In this document: positions 32,413 to 44,003 of the stretch, one piece after another | How the letters are laid out: each line of letters begins with the position of its first letter | Numbering within the stretch: position 1 is the stretch's first letter | NCBI RefSeq assembly: GCF_029867415.1 | Contig: NW_026705213.1 | Location: 434,001-498,000, forward strand | Reading direction: 5' to 3' | Length of the DNA stretch: 64,000 nt | Source: Vicia villosa | Lineage: Eukaryota; Streptophyta; Magnoliopsida; Fabales; Fabaceae | Notes under the pieces: generated by a model | The model's database searches: none | The model's input: only the letters and a program-made list of their open reading frames with translations | Told to the model about the DNA's origin: nothing | Translations under genes and position numbers: made by a program

Positions 32413-35103
32413 AAACTGCTAGAAGCTGGAATAATATACCCTATATCCGATAGTAAATGGGTTAGCCCTGTTCATGTCGTACCAAAGAAAGGAGGAGTTA
32501 CTGTAATCACTAACGCAAAAGGCGAATCTGTAGCGCAACGTACCCAAACTGGATGGAGAATGTGCATTGACTATAGGAAGCTAAACAAAGCTACCCGAAA
32601 AGACCATTTTCCTTTACCTTTCATAGATCAAATGCTCGAACGCCTAGCTAAACACTCACATTTCTGTTATCTGGATGGATACTCCGGATTTTTCCAAATT
32701 CCTATCCACCCCGACGACCAAGAGAAGACCACATTTACCTGTCCTTATGGTACATTCGCCTATAGACGAATGCCTTTTGGGCTCTGCAATGCACCCGCGA
32801 CCTTCCAAAGATGCATGATGGCAATATTTGCCGACTTCCTAGATGGAATAATGGAGGTCTTTATGGACGACTTCTCTGTCTGTGGGGGAAGTTTTGAAAC
32901 ATGTTTAGAGAACCTTGAATTGGTACTTAAACGATGCGTAAGCGTAAACCTAGTCCTTAATTGGGAAAAGTGTCATTTCATGGTTCGACAAGGAATTGTA
33001 CTAGGACACATCGTATCTGATAGAGGGATTGAAGTAGATAAAGCAAAAATTGAAATTATCGAAAATCTTCAACCTCCCAAAACCGTTAGAGAAATAAGAA
33101 GTTTTCTAGGACACGCTGGTTTTTACCGACGCTTCATTAAGGATTTCTCTAAAATAACCAAACCCTTAACTGAATTACTAAAGAAAGACGCCGAATTTAT
33201 TTTTACCGATAAATGCACTGAAGCATTTCATACGCTTAAACGAGCATTAATCTCTGCGCCGATTATGCAACCGCCCGACTGGAATGAACCTTTCGAAATA
33301 ATGTGTGACGCAAGTGATTATGTTGTAGGAGCCGTTCTAGGGCAAAGAAAAGATAAGAAACTACATGTCAGATACTATGCGAGTAGAACCCTAGACGAAG
33401 CTCAAATGAATTATGCCACGACAGAAAAAGAACTATTAGCTGTCGTATTCGCATTAGACAAGTTCCGTTCTTACCTGGTAGGAGCCAAAATAATCATATA
33501 CACTGACCACGCCGCCATTAGGTACCTCCTGACCAAAAAGGACGCCAAACCAAGACTTTTGAGATGGATTTTGTTACTACAAGAGTTCGACCTGGAAATT
33601 AAAGATAAAAAGGGCACTGAAAATGTCGTAGCAGTTCATCTCTCTCGATTGGAAAATCTGAAACCCGAACAAGTACCAATTGACGATGATTTCCCTTATG
33701 AAAGACTCATCGCTCAGTTAGAAGCCAATGAATTCGAACCATACCGTCCAAACGCTGAAACCAACAAATTAGCAGAAATAGCTTTAGCCCGCTCTGACAC
33801 ACCTTGGTATGCAGATTTCGTAAACTACCTAGCTGCTGGTGTGCTTCCTCCTGATCTAAGTTACCAACAGAAGAAGAAATTCTTCCATGACCTAAAACAT
33901 TACTATTGGGACGACCCGCTCCTGTTCAAAAGAGGCCCCGATGGAATCTTTAGACGTTGTGTACCCGAGGAAGAAATAAGAAGTATAATAACACACTGCC
34001 ATTCTGCACCATGTGGAGGACACCATAGCACATCTAGAACCTGCGCCAAAATCCTTCAATCTGGACTCTTCTGGCCCAACCTGTGGAAAGACGTTTATTT
34101 TGCGGTATTAAGCTGTGATAGATGCCAACGAACCGGAAACATTTCAAGACGCGACGAAATGCCTCAAAAGGGCATTCTGGAAGTAGAAATATTTGACGTC
34201 TGGGGAATAGACTTTATGGGTCCGTTTCCATCATCGTTTGGAAATCAATATATACTCGTAGCTGTCGATTACGTTTCAAAATGGATAGAAGCTATTGCTT
34301 CTCCTACAAACGATACACGAGTAGTTATCAAACTCTTCAAAAACGTCATCTTTCCTAGGTTCGGTGTGCCCAGACTGGTAATTAGCGATGGTGGTTCCCA
34401 TTTCATTTCAAGAATACATGAGAAACTCCTTCGAAAATATGGAGTGAATCATCGAATAGCCACACCATACCATCCACAAACAAGCGGACAAGTAGAAGTA
34501 TCTAACCGCGAAATAAAACAAATATTGGAGAAAACGGTCGCTATATCTAGAAAAGATTGGTCAACCAAGCTAAATGAAGCTTTATGGGCTTATAGAACAG
34601 CTTTCAAAACTCCAATAGGAACTACCCCATTCAAACTCGTTTATGGAAAATCATGCCACCTCCCGGTAGAATTAGAACATAAAGCCTACTGGGCCATTAA
34701 GAACTTAAACCTAAACTACACTGCCGCTGGGAAAAAACGACTTCTAGACATAAACGAATTAGAAGAACTTAGACAAGACGCTTACGAAAACGCCAAAATC
34801 TATAAAGAAAGAACGAAAAAATGGCACGACAAGCGTATATCTAGGAAAAAATTTAGCATAGGCGATAAAGTACTTTTATTTAATTCGAGACTAAAATTAT
34901 TTCCTGGGAAGTTACGATCTAGATGGTCCGGTCCTTTCGAAATAACTAACATATTTCCGAGCGGAGCGATTGAAATCAAAGGAGAAACCGTCAAGCCTTT
35001 TGTCGTAAATGGGCAAAGTCTTAAGTATTACCATCACCTCGAACACGATGAAAACATCGAACTTTTTAAACTTGACGAGCTGCCCGCTTATTCGAAAAAA
35101 TAG
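32413..35103 (+). CDS. Athila RT, RNase H and integrase
   Basis: Third in-phase block of the gag-pol frame; the ATG-initiated open part begins at 32560 (847 codons). [52 protein letters not shown] and active-site FMDD in [10 protein letters not shown]. RNase [31 protein letters not shown] and [10 protein letters not shown]. Integrase: [11 protein letters not shown] with CDRCQRTG as zinc finger; catalytic Asp in [10 protein letters not shown], Asp in VISDGGSHF and Glu in [13 protein letters not shown] are all present. The C-terminal domain has [20 protein letters not shown]. The domain set is complete with catalytic residues intact; no chromodomain, as expected for Athila. Stop TAG at 35101-35103. 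Confidence 0.92.
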   Translation, partial: KLLEAGIIYPISDSKWVSPVHVVPKKGGVTVITNAKGESVAQRTQTGWRMCIDYRKLNKATRKDHFPLPFIDQMLERLAKHSHFCYLDGYSGFFQIPIHPDDQEKTTFTCPYGTFAYRRMPFGLCNAPATFQRCMMAIFADFLDGIMEVFMDDFSVCGGSFETCLENLELVLKRCVSVNLVLNWEKCHFMVRQGIVLGHIVSDRGIEVDKAKIEIIENLQPPKTVREIRSFLGHAGFYRRFIKDFSKITKPLTELLKKDAEFIFTDKCTEAFHTLKRALISAPIMQPPDWNEPFEIMCDASDYVVGAVLGQRKDKKLHVRYYASRTLDEAQMNYATTEKELLAVVFALDKFRSYLVGAKIIIYTDHAAIRYLLTKKDAKPRLLRWILLLQEFDLEIKDKKGTENVVAVHLSRLENLKPEQVPIDDDFPYERLIAQLEANEFEPYRPNAETNKLAEIALARSDTPWYADFVNYLAAGVLPPDLSYQQKKKFFHDLKHYYWDDPLLFKRGPDGIFRRCVPEEEIRSIITHCHSAPCGGHHSTSRTCAKILQSGLFWPNLWKDVYFAVLSCDRCQRTGNISRRDEMPQKGILEVEIFDVWGIDFMGPFPSSFGNQYILVAVDYVSKWIEAIASPTNDTRVVIKLFKNVIFPRFGVPRLVISDGGSHFISRIHEKLLRKYGVNHRIATPYHPQTSGQVEVSNREIKQILEKTVAISRKDWSTKLNEALWAYRTAFKTPIGTTPFKLVYGKSCHLPVELEHKAYWAIKNLNLNYTAAGKKRLLDINELEELRQDAYENAKIYKERTKKWHDKRISRKKFSIGDKVLLFNSRLKLFPGKLRSRWSGPFEITNIFPSGAIEIKGETVKPFVVNGQSLKYYHHLEHDENIELFKLDELPAYSKK

Positions 35104-35505
35104 TTTTTCTATTTTTAAAATCGTCGAGCTTACGACATAAAACAAAGCGCTTGGTGGGAGACAACCCACATTTATTTATTTATTATTTTATTTTTATTTT
35201 TATTTTTAACCTTTTATTTTCATTTAAATATTCTAGTCTATTTTTAATTATTTTAATTTTAATCATTTTTCCATTTTTCCTACATTTTATAATAACTACT
35301 ATAATTATAACTGCTATCTTAATCCGAGAAAATATTCCCTTTTTATAATTATATTTATTATTATAATTTGTTACATTTTTACGTTATATTTATTTTTATT
35401 TTTATTCCTTTTAAATCAACACTAGCCTAGTTCTAACTTAATCTTAATATTTTCAACTTCTAGGTTTTTCTTTAACCACTAACTAAGATACAAGAAGTCG
35501 ATAAT
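35104..35505 (+). other. AT-rich spacer between Athila pol and first env-like ORF
   Basis: About 400 bp, strongly T-rich in 35165-35460 (TTTTATTTTTATTTTTA tracts). No coding signal. A short GC-richer stretch just after pol (35125-35165) contains TTGGTGGGAGACAACCCACA, an imperfect hairpin TTGGTGGG.AGACAACCCAC seen after pol in many Athila copies. Confidence 0.5.
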
Positions 35506-36776
35506 ATGGAAGTTGTGTTCCGTGGTAGAGGACAAGAAGCAAGATTTAATAAGCTGGCTGAAAGACACATGGATTTGACTTGCTACCCTCACCAACCGAC
35601 TATGGTAAGACTTGGTATCGAAGAAAGCGTTCTACACCTGCTAGACCAAATTGGTTGGACTGGTTCTCACCTGTTCCGCAAGTTTAGTACCTACCGGAAG
35701 CTCACTCTGGAATTCTTGAGCTCCCTGACCTATCTTCCAAACTGTGGACAAGGACTGAGAAAAGGAGTCATTCTCTTTAGACTCTTTGGTATGGAATTTA
35801 ATTTTTGCATCCGAGATTTTGCTGAATAGAGCTACCTCATGGATCAGATGCATACACCAAAGTAGCTAAAGACAATCTTGCATACTGGGAGTTGGAACGG
35901 TATTGGGGCAAGATCACTGGAAACGACAACCCTGAAGAGAATGAATTCCAATCCGAGAATATCCATAACCCCGCTTTCAGATACTTCCATAAGATCGTTG
36001 CTCACTACATCTTTGGTAAACCCGATAATGTCACTGAAGTTTCTAGCGAAGAGTTATTCATCATGTTCTGCTCCTCTCAGAATCGCCCGGTCAATGCCAT
36101 CGCATTCATGCTAACAAACTTCGAGCGCATCACGCATGACGAAGTTTCACCTATTAGGATCGGCGGATTCGTCACTATGATTGCTAATGCTATAGGAATG
36201 AGAGTACCGTTGCTTAGATTGACACCTCTTGGCTCCCACAATTCTATGGACATTCACTTCTGCTTTAACCGAGGTATCATCGGTAACCTTGGACCTGATC
36301 AGTTTGATCTACTCATTGATAACAAAGTATTGGATCAGTTCACCTTACCGAATCCAAGGACGAGTGTGCACAACCCTGCTAACTGGCTTTTCTATGATCA
36401 GATTCTTGAGAGAGAACCCTCACCCGAAACCCCTCAAGCTTATGAACATTTTGATGAGGAAATGCATGTATCAGAATCTGAGCCTGACACTCCTCCTGGA
36501 TACTATGACCCTAATCCTGAAGATGAACCCATTCCTGTTTATGAACCTCTTTCTGAAGATGAACCTATACCTGAATATGAGCCTGAGACTCCTTCTGAAG
36601 ATTCTGCTGATGATTACACTGTTGATATGACTGATGTCGAGCTCGAGGAACAACAACCCACTGCATCCACCGCATCGGTGAATCAAAGAATGCCTAATCT
36701 GAACACGCACGAGCAAGCCATCACTGCACTACAACAAGATGTACAACATGTGCGCAACGAGCTACACACTTTGTAA
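35506..36776 (+). pseudogene. Athila env-like ORF, first copy (frameshifted)
   Basis: Plus-strand ORF 3' of pol, in the position of the Athila env-like gene. Two overlapping pieces make it: 35506-35829 (MEVVFRGRGQEARFNKLAERH to a stop) and 35892-36776 in another frame. Core text IHNPAFRYFHKIVAHYIFGKP, SSEELFIMFCSSQNR, AFMLTNFERI and GGFVTMIANAIGM is paralogous, position by position, with the ORF at 37660-39021. The C-terminal third is an acidic Pro/Glu repeat (DEPIPVYEPLSEDEPIPEYE) followed by a short coiled coil. The homology class is the putative plant transposon / retrotransposon ORF family; there is no obvious transmembrane segment, so an envelope role is unproven. Disrupted near 35829-35890. 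Confidence 0.75.
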
Positions 36777-37191
36777 ATGCATTTCTTCGATTTCATCGAC
36801 ACCGTAAATGCTCAGTTCGACGAAGTTTTCAAACACATTCATTCTAACGAGCCCAACAATAGACGTGGCTAGATGTTACCGTTTAGATTATTATATTTTA
36901 TTTCTAGTTTTAGCAATTTCTATTCCTAGTTTAGATTTTCATTTTTCTGCACTTTTACATTCTGCTTATGTCAACACTCAGTACCGGTTTAATTTTAAAT
37001 GCAATATTCTTTAGATTACTGCTACTGTGTTATACTGCATTACCATTAACTGCTATGTATTTTTGTTCACCATCTTTTTGCTGTTTATAGTATGCCAAAT
37101 TGCACTGTTCTGAACTATTACTTGGTACTTAAATGCTACTGTCAGAACTGGTCCACACCCATGCATGCGTGCAACCCACTCACCTGAGTTA

Positions 37192-37302
37192 GGAGACGCC
37201 CGTCTCCATTCATGTGGGACCAGCTGTCTGCACGCATAGGACAGGAGACGCCCGTCTCCATGCCTGTTCCCCAGCAGACTGGCTGCCTGAGACGCGCGTC
37301 TT
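37192..37302 (+). repeat. Second cluster of GAGACG-NN-CGTCTC palindromes
   Basis: Three palindromes between the env-like ORFs: 37192-37207 and 37244-37259 (both GGAGACGCCCGTCTCC) and 37288-37302 (TGAGACGCGCGTCTT, one arm decayed). Spacing is about 45-52 bp, as in the LTR cluster at 28068-28209. The surrounding sequence is GC-rich relative to the neighbourhood. Confidence 0.85.
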
Positions 37303-37562
37303 CCCAAGGCCAGCAGTCTGCAAGTTTGACCACGCAGAATCTCTTTACTCCACTTTTTGAATTTTGAATTTGAATTTCAAAATTCATTCTTCCTCATTCT
37401 TCCCCTTATTTATTCCATTTAAACACCATAAACATCATTCATCCTCCATCATTCACCTCTTTAACTCTACATCATTTCCCATTCTTCCATTCCATTCAAA
37501 CTTCAAACACCACCATAATTCCATTTTAATTCTCCATTAACCACACCATTTTCAAACCTCAC

Positions 37563-37569
37563 TATAAAA
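37563..37569 (+). promoter_or_regulatory. Internal TATA box upstream of second env-like ORF
   Basis: TATAAAA in CACTATAAAACCAC lies 97 nt upstream of the ATG at 37660, with a pyrimidine-rich leader (CTCTTCTACTCTCC). Together with the upstream palindrome cluster it looks like an internal promoter for a separate mRNA. Motif evidence only. Confidence 0.45.
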
Positions 37570-37659
37570 CCACACCACCACCACTCTTACTTTTCACAAC
37601 CTTCATACCATTTTTCTACTCTTCTACTCTCCATTCTATTTTTCATTTTCAAACTCACC

Positions 37660-39021
37660 ATGCCTCCACGTTCAATCATCCGTAGTGTGCGTCCTGAGAG
37701 ACCACCTCCCGACCTTTCAAGTATTATTTTCCGAGAAGACGACAATGATGCTCAACGAACAAAATACATCACCTTCTATGAACGTTCGGTTGTTCCCACA
37801 AAATTTGTGAACACCGAATGCATAGAAACTTTGGGTCTCTTTGATGGTGTCACCCGTTTACTCACCAAATCTAGCCTACACCATCTTTGCACCGAACCCG
37901 TACCAACTTATGAGCCGCTCGTCTTGGATTTCTTGAGTTCTTTCAACTACGACACTCCTTCTGATCAACCGCTCTCAACCGGTAGCATTCATTTTCGAAT
38001 GTTCAACCGTGAATATACTCTGGATCAAGATGTCGTAGCTACATATTTGCATTTTAATAATGCACCAAATGCTCACCGCTCAATCTTTCAAGAACTCAAT
38101 GGTCGACCTTGGGAAGAATTAGCTTTCGAATTTTGGTTTAATCTTACTGGCGAAATTCCTACCGGTTGGAGATCTCTACATGCTTCTCACATTCAAAACC
38201 CCGCTATATGTTATTTTCAACGTGTTTTGGGGCATACTATTTTTGCGAGATCCAACAACCATAAGGTAAATCAGCATGAATTATTTTTCCTTTACTGTGC
38301 GCTTAACAATATCCGTTTCAATGCCGCACCGTTTATGCTCCAACACATCCAAGGCTGTGTCAACGCCCCCGCTACAAACCCATTCCTGTTTGGCGGAATT
38401 ATTACTTCCTTGGCCTGTGCTTTAGGTCTTGGTGATGAGCTCCTCTCACTCTCTCATCTCATGATGTCTGCTCAATCACTCAACCTCACTTACTGCCGTG
38501 ACTCCCACTTGGTTTCGCCCCGTCATGATGGCAACTACACCTTGGTCGTCAACAAAGTTCTTATTCCTTATGTCGTCCTTCCATGCCCTGAAAGAATCAA
38601 CATCCGTTATGTTCAGCGTTGGAGGCTTATTGAAGATAATCCTCAAGATAACCAACAAGAACATCCTAATGAACCTATGGATGCAAATGAAGAAGAACTC
38701 AACCAAGGGCAAGCCGATGTACACCAACCTCCTCAAAACAACCCTCCGCCTATCACTCTTGATGCCATGTATGCTGCAATTCAACGCCAAGATCAACTCT
38801 TTCAAGCTATGCAGACAAATCAAACTGAAACAATAAGGCTGATCCGAGAGATGCAACAAGAGCACCGTGACTATGCTATTAGGAACGAAGGTCAATACAC
38901 TGAAATTGCTACATATTTGCATGATCTTAACATTCGTGTAAATGACTCTCCTCCTGATAGACGTCGCCGTGTTCGTACAAGAGGCGCAAGCAGTTCTCGC
39001 AACCGCAACACTGAGGAGTAA
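37660..39021 (+). CDS. Athila env-like ORF, second copy (intact frame)
   Basis: Uninterrupted 453-codon ORF, MPPRSIIRSVRPERP to a stop at 39019-39021. Residues about 85-285 hold the conserved core: FLSSFNYDTP, GSIHFRMFNREYTLDQDVVATYLHF, IQNPAICYFQRVLGHTIFARS, HELFFLYCALNNIRFNAAPFML and GGIITSLACALGLGDEL. The C-terminal part is acidic, Gln/Asn-rich, with a predicted coiled coil (QRQDQLFQAMQTNQTETIRLIREMQ, here quoted in part), and ends in a basic Arg-rich tail (DRRRRVRTRGASSSRN). I see no signal peptide or membrane segment, so a nucleic-acid-binding or movement role is as likely as an envelope role. It is directly followed by a PPT-like tract. Confidence 0.8.
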   Translation: MPPRSIIRSVRPERPPPDLSSIIFREDDNDAQRTKYITFYERSVVPTKFVNTECIETLGLFDGVTRLLTKSSLHHLCTEPVPTYEPLVLDFLSSFNYDTPSDQPLSTGSIHFRMFNREYTLDQDVVATYLHFNNAPNAHRSIFQELNGRPWEELAFEFWFNLTGEIPTGWRSLHASHIQNPAICYFQRVLGHTIFARSNNHKVNQHELFFLYCALNNIRFNAAPFMLQHIQGCVNAPATNPFLFGGIITSLACALGLGDELLSLSHLMMSAQSLNLTYCRDSHLVSPRHDGNYTLVVNKVLIPYVVLPCPERINIRYVQRWRLIEDNPQDNQQEHPNEPMDANEEELNQGQADVHQPPQNNPPPITLDAMYAAIQRQDQLFQAMQTNQTETIRLIREMQQEHRDYAIRNEGQYTEIATYLHDLNIRVNDSPPDRRRRVRTRGASSSRNRNTEE

Positions 39022-39051
39022 TTCTCATGCATTGAGGACACTGCATCATTT

Positions 39052-39064
39052 AAGTCTGGGGGAG
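39052..39064 (+). other. Polypurine-tract-like motif of Athila
   Basis: AAGTCTGGGGGAG, preceded by GCATTGAGGACACTGCATC, is the motif normally found just downstream of the last Athila ORF. An LTR does not start right after it here; about 1 kb of UTR-like sequence follows. Confidence 0.6.
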
Positions 39065-39065
39065 T

Positions 39066-40074
39066 CGTATTACTTGCTTTAGTTTTATTTCCTTTTAGTT
39101 TATTTCCCTTCTTTAAGTTTCATTTCCCTTCCTTGTAATGTTTTTCTAATTGAATAAAGAATATTTATGGAATTTCAAGTCTTATATGTATAATTCCGTA
39201 GTTATTACAACTTCTTCCATTTTCTTGAGCCATAACAAAATTTTTGCTCCAAAACGATAAACGCAAACCCCACACGTTCGAGAAATACGAAGCTACTCAA
39301 ACACTCAAAGCATAGAAATTGAATCAAGTCAATATCCTTATTGTCCCAACACTCTAAAACCCCCGAGTATGCGTAACCGATTTGAATACCCTTTATACCG
39401 AAACCATCGACTTTAATTTTTGAAGTAACCCTTAGTAGTTTATTCTTGCAGTCGGCACCGTCTTAGATACAAACTACGCAGAGAGTCGATGAATATAAGT
39501 GTATGATCCTCATAATAATAATTATGTGCTAATCCGTAACAAGAAATGTGCCTACTAAGTAAGATGATCCTCACAAGATCATTTAACCTAATGGTCGCAA
39601 ATCTCAAATAAAAGATAATTTAAAACTCATTGTTGATTGGTTCAGAAGTCATCTGGTACTGAACTTGGTAGGAGGGACTATTGTCCGATTCCCCACAATC
39701 TACAAATGAGCGCTAAGGAGTATACCATATTATTGTGCCAGAACTCCATAAGAAGGATCATAGTCACTAACCGACTACTCTGCTATGTGCGTGTCAAGAT
39801 AAAGGGCTTAAAGTTCTATAAGTATGTTTCTCTCGGTTTATGTCATCGATTAGCTTGTATTATTGTGCTATGTTTCTGTTTGTATCAAGAATATTTTTAG
39901 GTGTTGTTCATAATAGAAAACAAGATTAAGCGCTTGATTAATTTTCTCCTCACTTTTATCTTTACACATCAGTTTCTATCACAAGTCACACGATTTAATA
40001 AGTTGTATTGAACTTCTTTGTTTCTGGTATAGTATCTGACTGTATTTTTCAAATTTAATCAATTATTGTTTTTA
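39066..40074 (+). mobile_element. Athila 3' untranslated region, truncated before a 3' LTR
   Basis: About 1 kb of non-coding sequence after the PPT-like motif. It includes GTCGGCACCGTCTTAGATAC and AGGAGGGACTATTGTCCGAT, which I associate with the long 3' UTR of legume Athila elements. The sequence does not resemble the 5' LTR at 27759-29508. It ends where the Helitron begins at 40075, and Athila sequence is not recognisable beyond the Helitron, so the 3' LTR appears lost. Confidence 0.55.
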
Positions 40075-43000
40075 CTAGTAAGAGACCCGTGCTCCCGCAC
40101 GGGTAATTAAATTATGATATTTTTTAAATAACTAAAAAATATAATAATTTAACATCTTCAAATAATAATTATAAAATAAAAAAATAATAATAATATATTT
40201 GTTAATATGATAACACATGAATAAGTCTTAATGTTATAAGACATAGAAAATATCAAATACAAATGTAAATTTTAGATATAAATGCAAAATTGAAATGATT
40301 TACTTTTTTTTTAAATGAACAATAATTATATAGATTTAATTATATTAAATAATGATTAAAAAATATATAATTGTGAGATGGAGAAAAAATTAATATTTAA
40401 AAATAAAAATTTTGTCTTTTAAATTAAAATATGATTAATTAAATTAAATATTATTTTGTTAGTGACCCGTGAAATAAATATTAAAATATTGAATTAAGAG
40501 TTAGGTTTAATTTTAAATATTGAAATATTGAATTTAGAGTTAGGTTTAATTTTAATAGAAATAATAATGATAGTTTATGACCAATTGAATTTATACAAAA
40601 AATATATAACTAAGTCAGTCTTCAATCATGATTTTTGTATTTAATAAAATTAATATCATTAATTATTAATTCATATTTATCTTGATTTGAAAATACTTTA
40701 TCATTCTTATTTATTATTAATCTTATTAATTCTTATTTATCAAGAGAGAAAAAAGTTGGTTGGTATGAACTGATATTTTCATTTCCTTTTAAATTTAATT
40801 AACTTTTTTTTAAAACTAAATATATCTATTTACTCTAATTTTCATTATTTACTCTAATTTTCATTTTAGTAAAAAAAATTATGGTAAAACTAAATATATC
40901 TATAACATCTTATTTTCATTTTAGTAAACTTTTTTAAATAAAGTACAGAAAAGACATAGATCGATATATTAAAGTAAATATATTAAATTCAGGCACAAGC
41001 CATCACATGCCCAAGAACCAAACAAATTGTATTACAAAGCTAACAATCAAGAAAAGGAAACCACCACCCTACCATGACTATTCCCAACCAATGAACCAAA
41101 ACAGAAAAGTAAAGACTTCAATTCCATAAGGCCTATTTGGTTAAGCCGACCTGTAGGATAAGAGAAAAAATACATTAGCATTTTGTTAAAAAAAAAACTA
41201 ACATGGAATGTGTTTTGCTGTGTTAGAAGTTGGAAGAATTGACCATATCTGCTCTCATTCACTGTTCTAAATCTAAGACAATGAAAAAAGTATAAATATT
41301 ATAGCTGAATGCCAAAGACATTAGTTGTTACTCGTACTACTTATTATATATTTAGAAAGCACAAATGTGAAAAACAGAACATCAACCAAAGCACAAGAAG
41401 AAAATTTTGATAATCATAGCCATGACATGAGCAATAAAAAACAGAAACAAAGATTTACCTGGTCCTTTTTTTTTTATAAATGCCAATATGATATAGTTAA
41501 GAATATTAGGCTCATTTATGGTTGTTAAAAAGTAATCCATAAATCAATTCAATTATTAATAATCGTCGATAGCATACACACATCTGCACACACCCATAAT
41601 ATAATATTGTAGTGAAATTTGAAATTCCTGTTGTGCCTGATCCATTCTCTCACAATCCAGTTTATCAACAACATAAATCTGCATAAATGCATATAGGTGA
41701 AAGAAGGAATATTTTACAAAATTGTTAGCATAACACAAGAGACATAAAAGCAACAAATTTGATTCTTACCAAACCATGGCACAAAAATTCTTTTCCTGTT
41801 AATCAATTTCATGCCCGTGTTCATTCTCAATCCAGGACACATTCAGTTTGAAGGCACAAAAGATCTTTTTCAGTTAATCAATTTCAGTATCCGCTTTGGT
41901 TATCAAAATACTCAAAATCCGAACACAAGATTACACATTCAAGGCACCTTTTTCAATGTCATATGTAAAACTCAACAGAAAGCAATAGTAAATACAAAGT
42001 ACCAAACCAAACAAAATACCCGGTGAGTATAAGAAATTGAAAACCAAAACTCACTATTTTTCGGACTCCCTTTATAGTGTTGTTTCAGAAACTTAAACCA
42101 TGGACAATTTCTTTTCAATTACTTAGAAATAGAAGTCATACCTGTTGTTACACCAACAAATCCTGTTGTTATCATTTTGTGAGAGAAATGCAAGAAACAG
42201 AGAAAAATGGCAGCAAAATAGAATGGGAGACAGTAAAAGGGCTGAGAGAAAATCAGAAACGGAATAGAATACTTACTTACAGGTCCATAGCTGCAAGTTA
42301 GTAACTACGCAATCAATAGCTCTGCAATCAACATGAACACTTCAGACCTTGGAAGATAAATACTCGTGTAAGATCTCACTGATGCAATCAACTAAAAGTT
42401 ATCAAGTGGTAAAAATTTAGCACAAAGGATCAATATATATTTCATACCAATACTGGCACCGAAATTACGCCTAGTTCAATTTCTGGCTTATTATTTTAAA
42501 CTACTTTGTAGCATTCATAAGCTGGGTAAACATAGCTAAAAATATTCCTGCCAATACACCAAAAAACCAATCAAATATGTGACAAGAGATGGAGATGGAA
42601 TCAGATTAAAAACAATATTAGGATAACTAATAAAACAAATAACTGAAGCCACAAGAAACATAGACTTCAAAAGAGCAAACATATGGATATGAATGATGAC
42701 AAATTTTAACAAACTCTAAAATAATTTTACATATGTCAACTTATCTCTCACAGCGTAGATATTAATTTTTTTTTGGATATAATCAAACTGTTTGCTCTTC
42801 CCATCTTCAGACAAGACCTATGAAGAAAAAATTCTCTCCTTCCATATTTAAAGCAATATATTCAGAGCAAATAACCAGAAACCTAAGCAAAGAACTAATG
42901 AAATTAAAATGAAACAAAACTAACCAACAAATATGTTTCAGAATTAGATTCGGATTCAGAATATCAAGGTTTAGGGTTTGAGCTTGGAAATAGGTAACAA

Positions 43001-43996
43001 AGGTGGAGGGTTTTTCAAAGCAGGTTGTGAAGTTTGAACTGTTATATCGGTTTCAAAGTAGAATGCATAGAAACAGAAACACGCACCACATCAGCATAGA
43101 AAAAGAAAGAAGATTGTGTCTCATGGAATAAGTGAAGAAGCAAGATTTCCTCTTTCCATCTAAAACTACGACAAGTTCTTGAACAACTCCAGTCAAAGCT
43201 GCAAGAAAATAAAAGCGTCAAACAAAGTTAAATACCAAAATCAAAATAGGAATACATAAGGATAACAAACAAACTTCAGTTACCACTGCAAAAAAAATCA
43301 AACAAAGTTACTTACCAAACTTCATCGTTCGATTTCAAATAAAATTCCGAACCCTATAAAAAAACTAAAATATTTAATGATACATAATCAAACCGTAAAC
43401 CTTATAAGTTTCCACCACAATAAGATAAACGAATAGATCTAAAGGATGTTAGTACCTGGGTTTGATGTTTTGAATAAGAATGGCAAAGAGAGAAAATATG
43501 AAAGAAATGAAAAAGAATGGTAAGGAGAAGCAGTAAAGGGGAGGAGAAAGAGGGACGACGACAATCTTAGGGGTGGAGGGGAGTTCGTCAAAAGGAGAAT
43601 GAGAGATGTTTGGTAGCCATAGAAACATGAAAACAAAGGGGGACGACGGCGATTAGGGTTTGGGGAAAAAGATGAGAGAACACGATAGAGAGAAATGATA
43701 GGGAAAGAAGAGAAAGTAGTACATGTGACTTCTATGCTTTGGTTTTCTCCGTTTTTCAAAATGTGAAGTGACCTTTGAAGAGGAGTGGGGTATCAATCTT
43801 TTGGGAGGGAAACGAAATTTGCAAAAGAAGTCAAATGGTAGTACATCACTTTTTAGAATAGACCAATGAGAAACATACAATTGGCATGGATCAATATTTA
43901 TTTTGTTAATTACTTAGATAGCCTTTTTGCAGTGTAAGAAAATATGGATGTAAGGGTAAGATAGTAAGTTTGGGCAACATTTTAGTATTGGGTAGA
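40075..43996 (-). mobile_element. Probable non-autonomous Helitron (minus orientation)
   Basis: On the minus strand the segment starts TCTACCCAATACTAAAATG at 43996, preceded by A, and ends at 40075 with CTAG followed by T: a Helitron inserted between A and T. Seven nt before CTAG is a perfect 8-bp hairpin with a 4-nt loop (ACCCGTGC-GGGA-GCACGGGT, 40104-40085). These are the classical plant Helitron termini: 5' TC, 3' hairpin plus CTRR, no TSD. Inside there is no Rep/helicase ORF. The 5' portion (about 43,440-43,880) is TC-rich like a gene leader. Around 41,000-43,300 are gene-like, mildly GC-poor stretches I cannot identify. An alternative 5' end at 44003 (TCTACTATC) is possible but lacks the A flank. 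Confidence 0.65.
40085..40104 (-). other. Helitron 3' terminal hairpin
   Basis: Plus strand ACCCGTGC-TCCC-GCACGGGT, an 8-bp GC-rich stem with 4-nt loop inside an AT-rich environment, 6 nt from the CTAG terminus (40075-40078). Confidence 0.8.
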
Positions 43997-44003
43997 TAGT
44001 AGA

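Noticed and set aside
27759..40074. Complete Athila element with two LTRs
   Set aside because: No copy of the 27759-29508 LTR was found 3' of the env-like ORFs up to 46000, on reading for its start, palindromes and GCGAAAG repeats.
43439..43880. 106- and 75-codon minus-strand frames rich in Ser, Phe and Leu
   Set aside because: TC-rich low-complexity sequence at the 5' side of the Helitron; no motif, no conserved block.
44002..44003. Alternative Helitron 5' end (TCTACTATC on the minus strand)
   Set aside because: The preceding base is G rather than the A expected for A|T insertion; the TC at 43996 fits better, though the choice is not certain.
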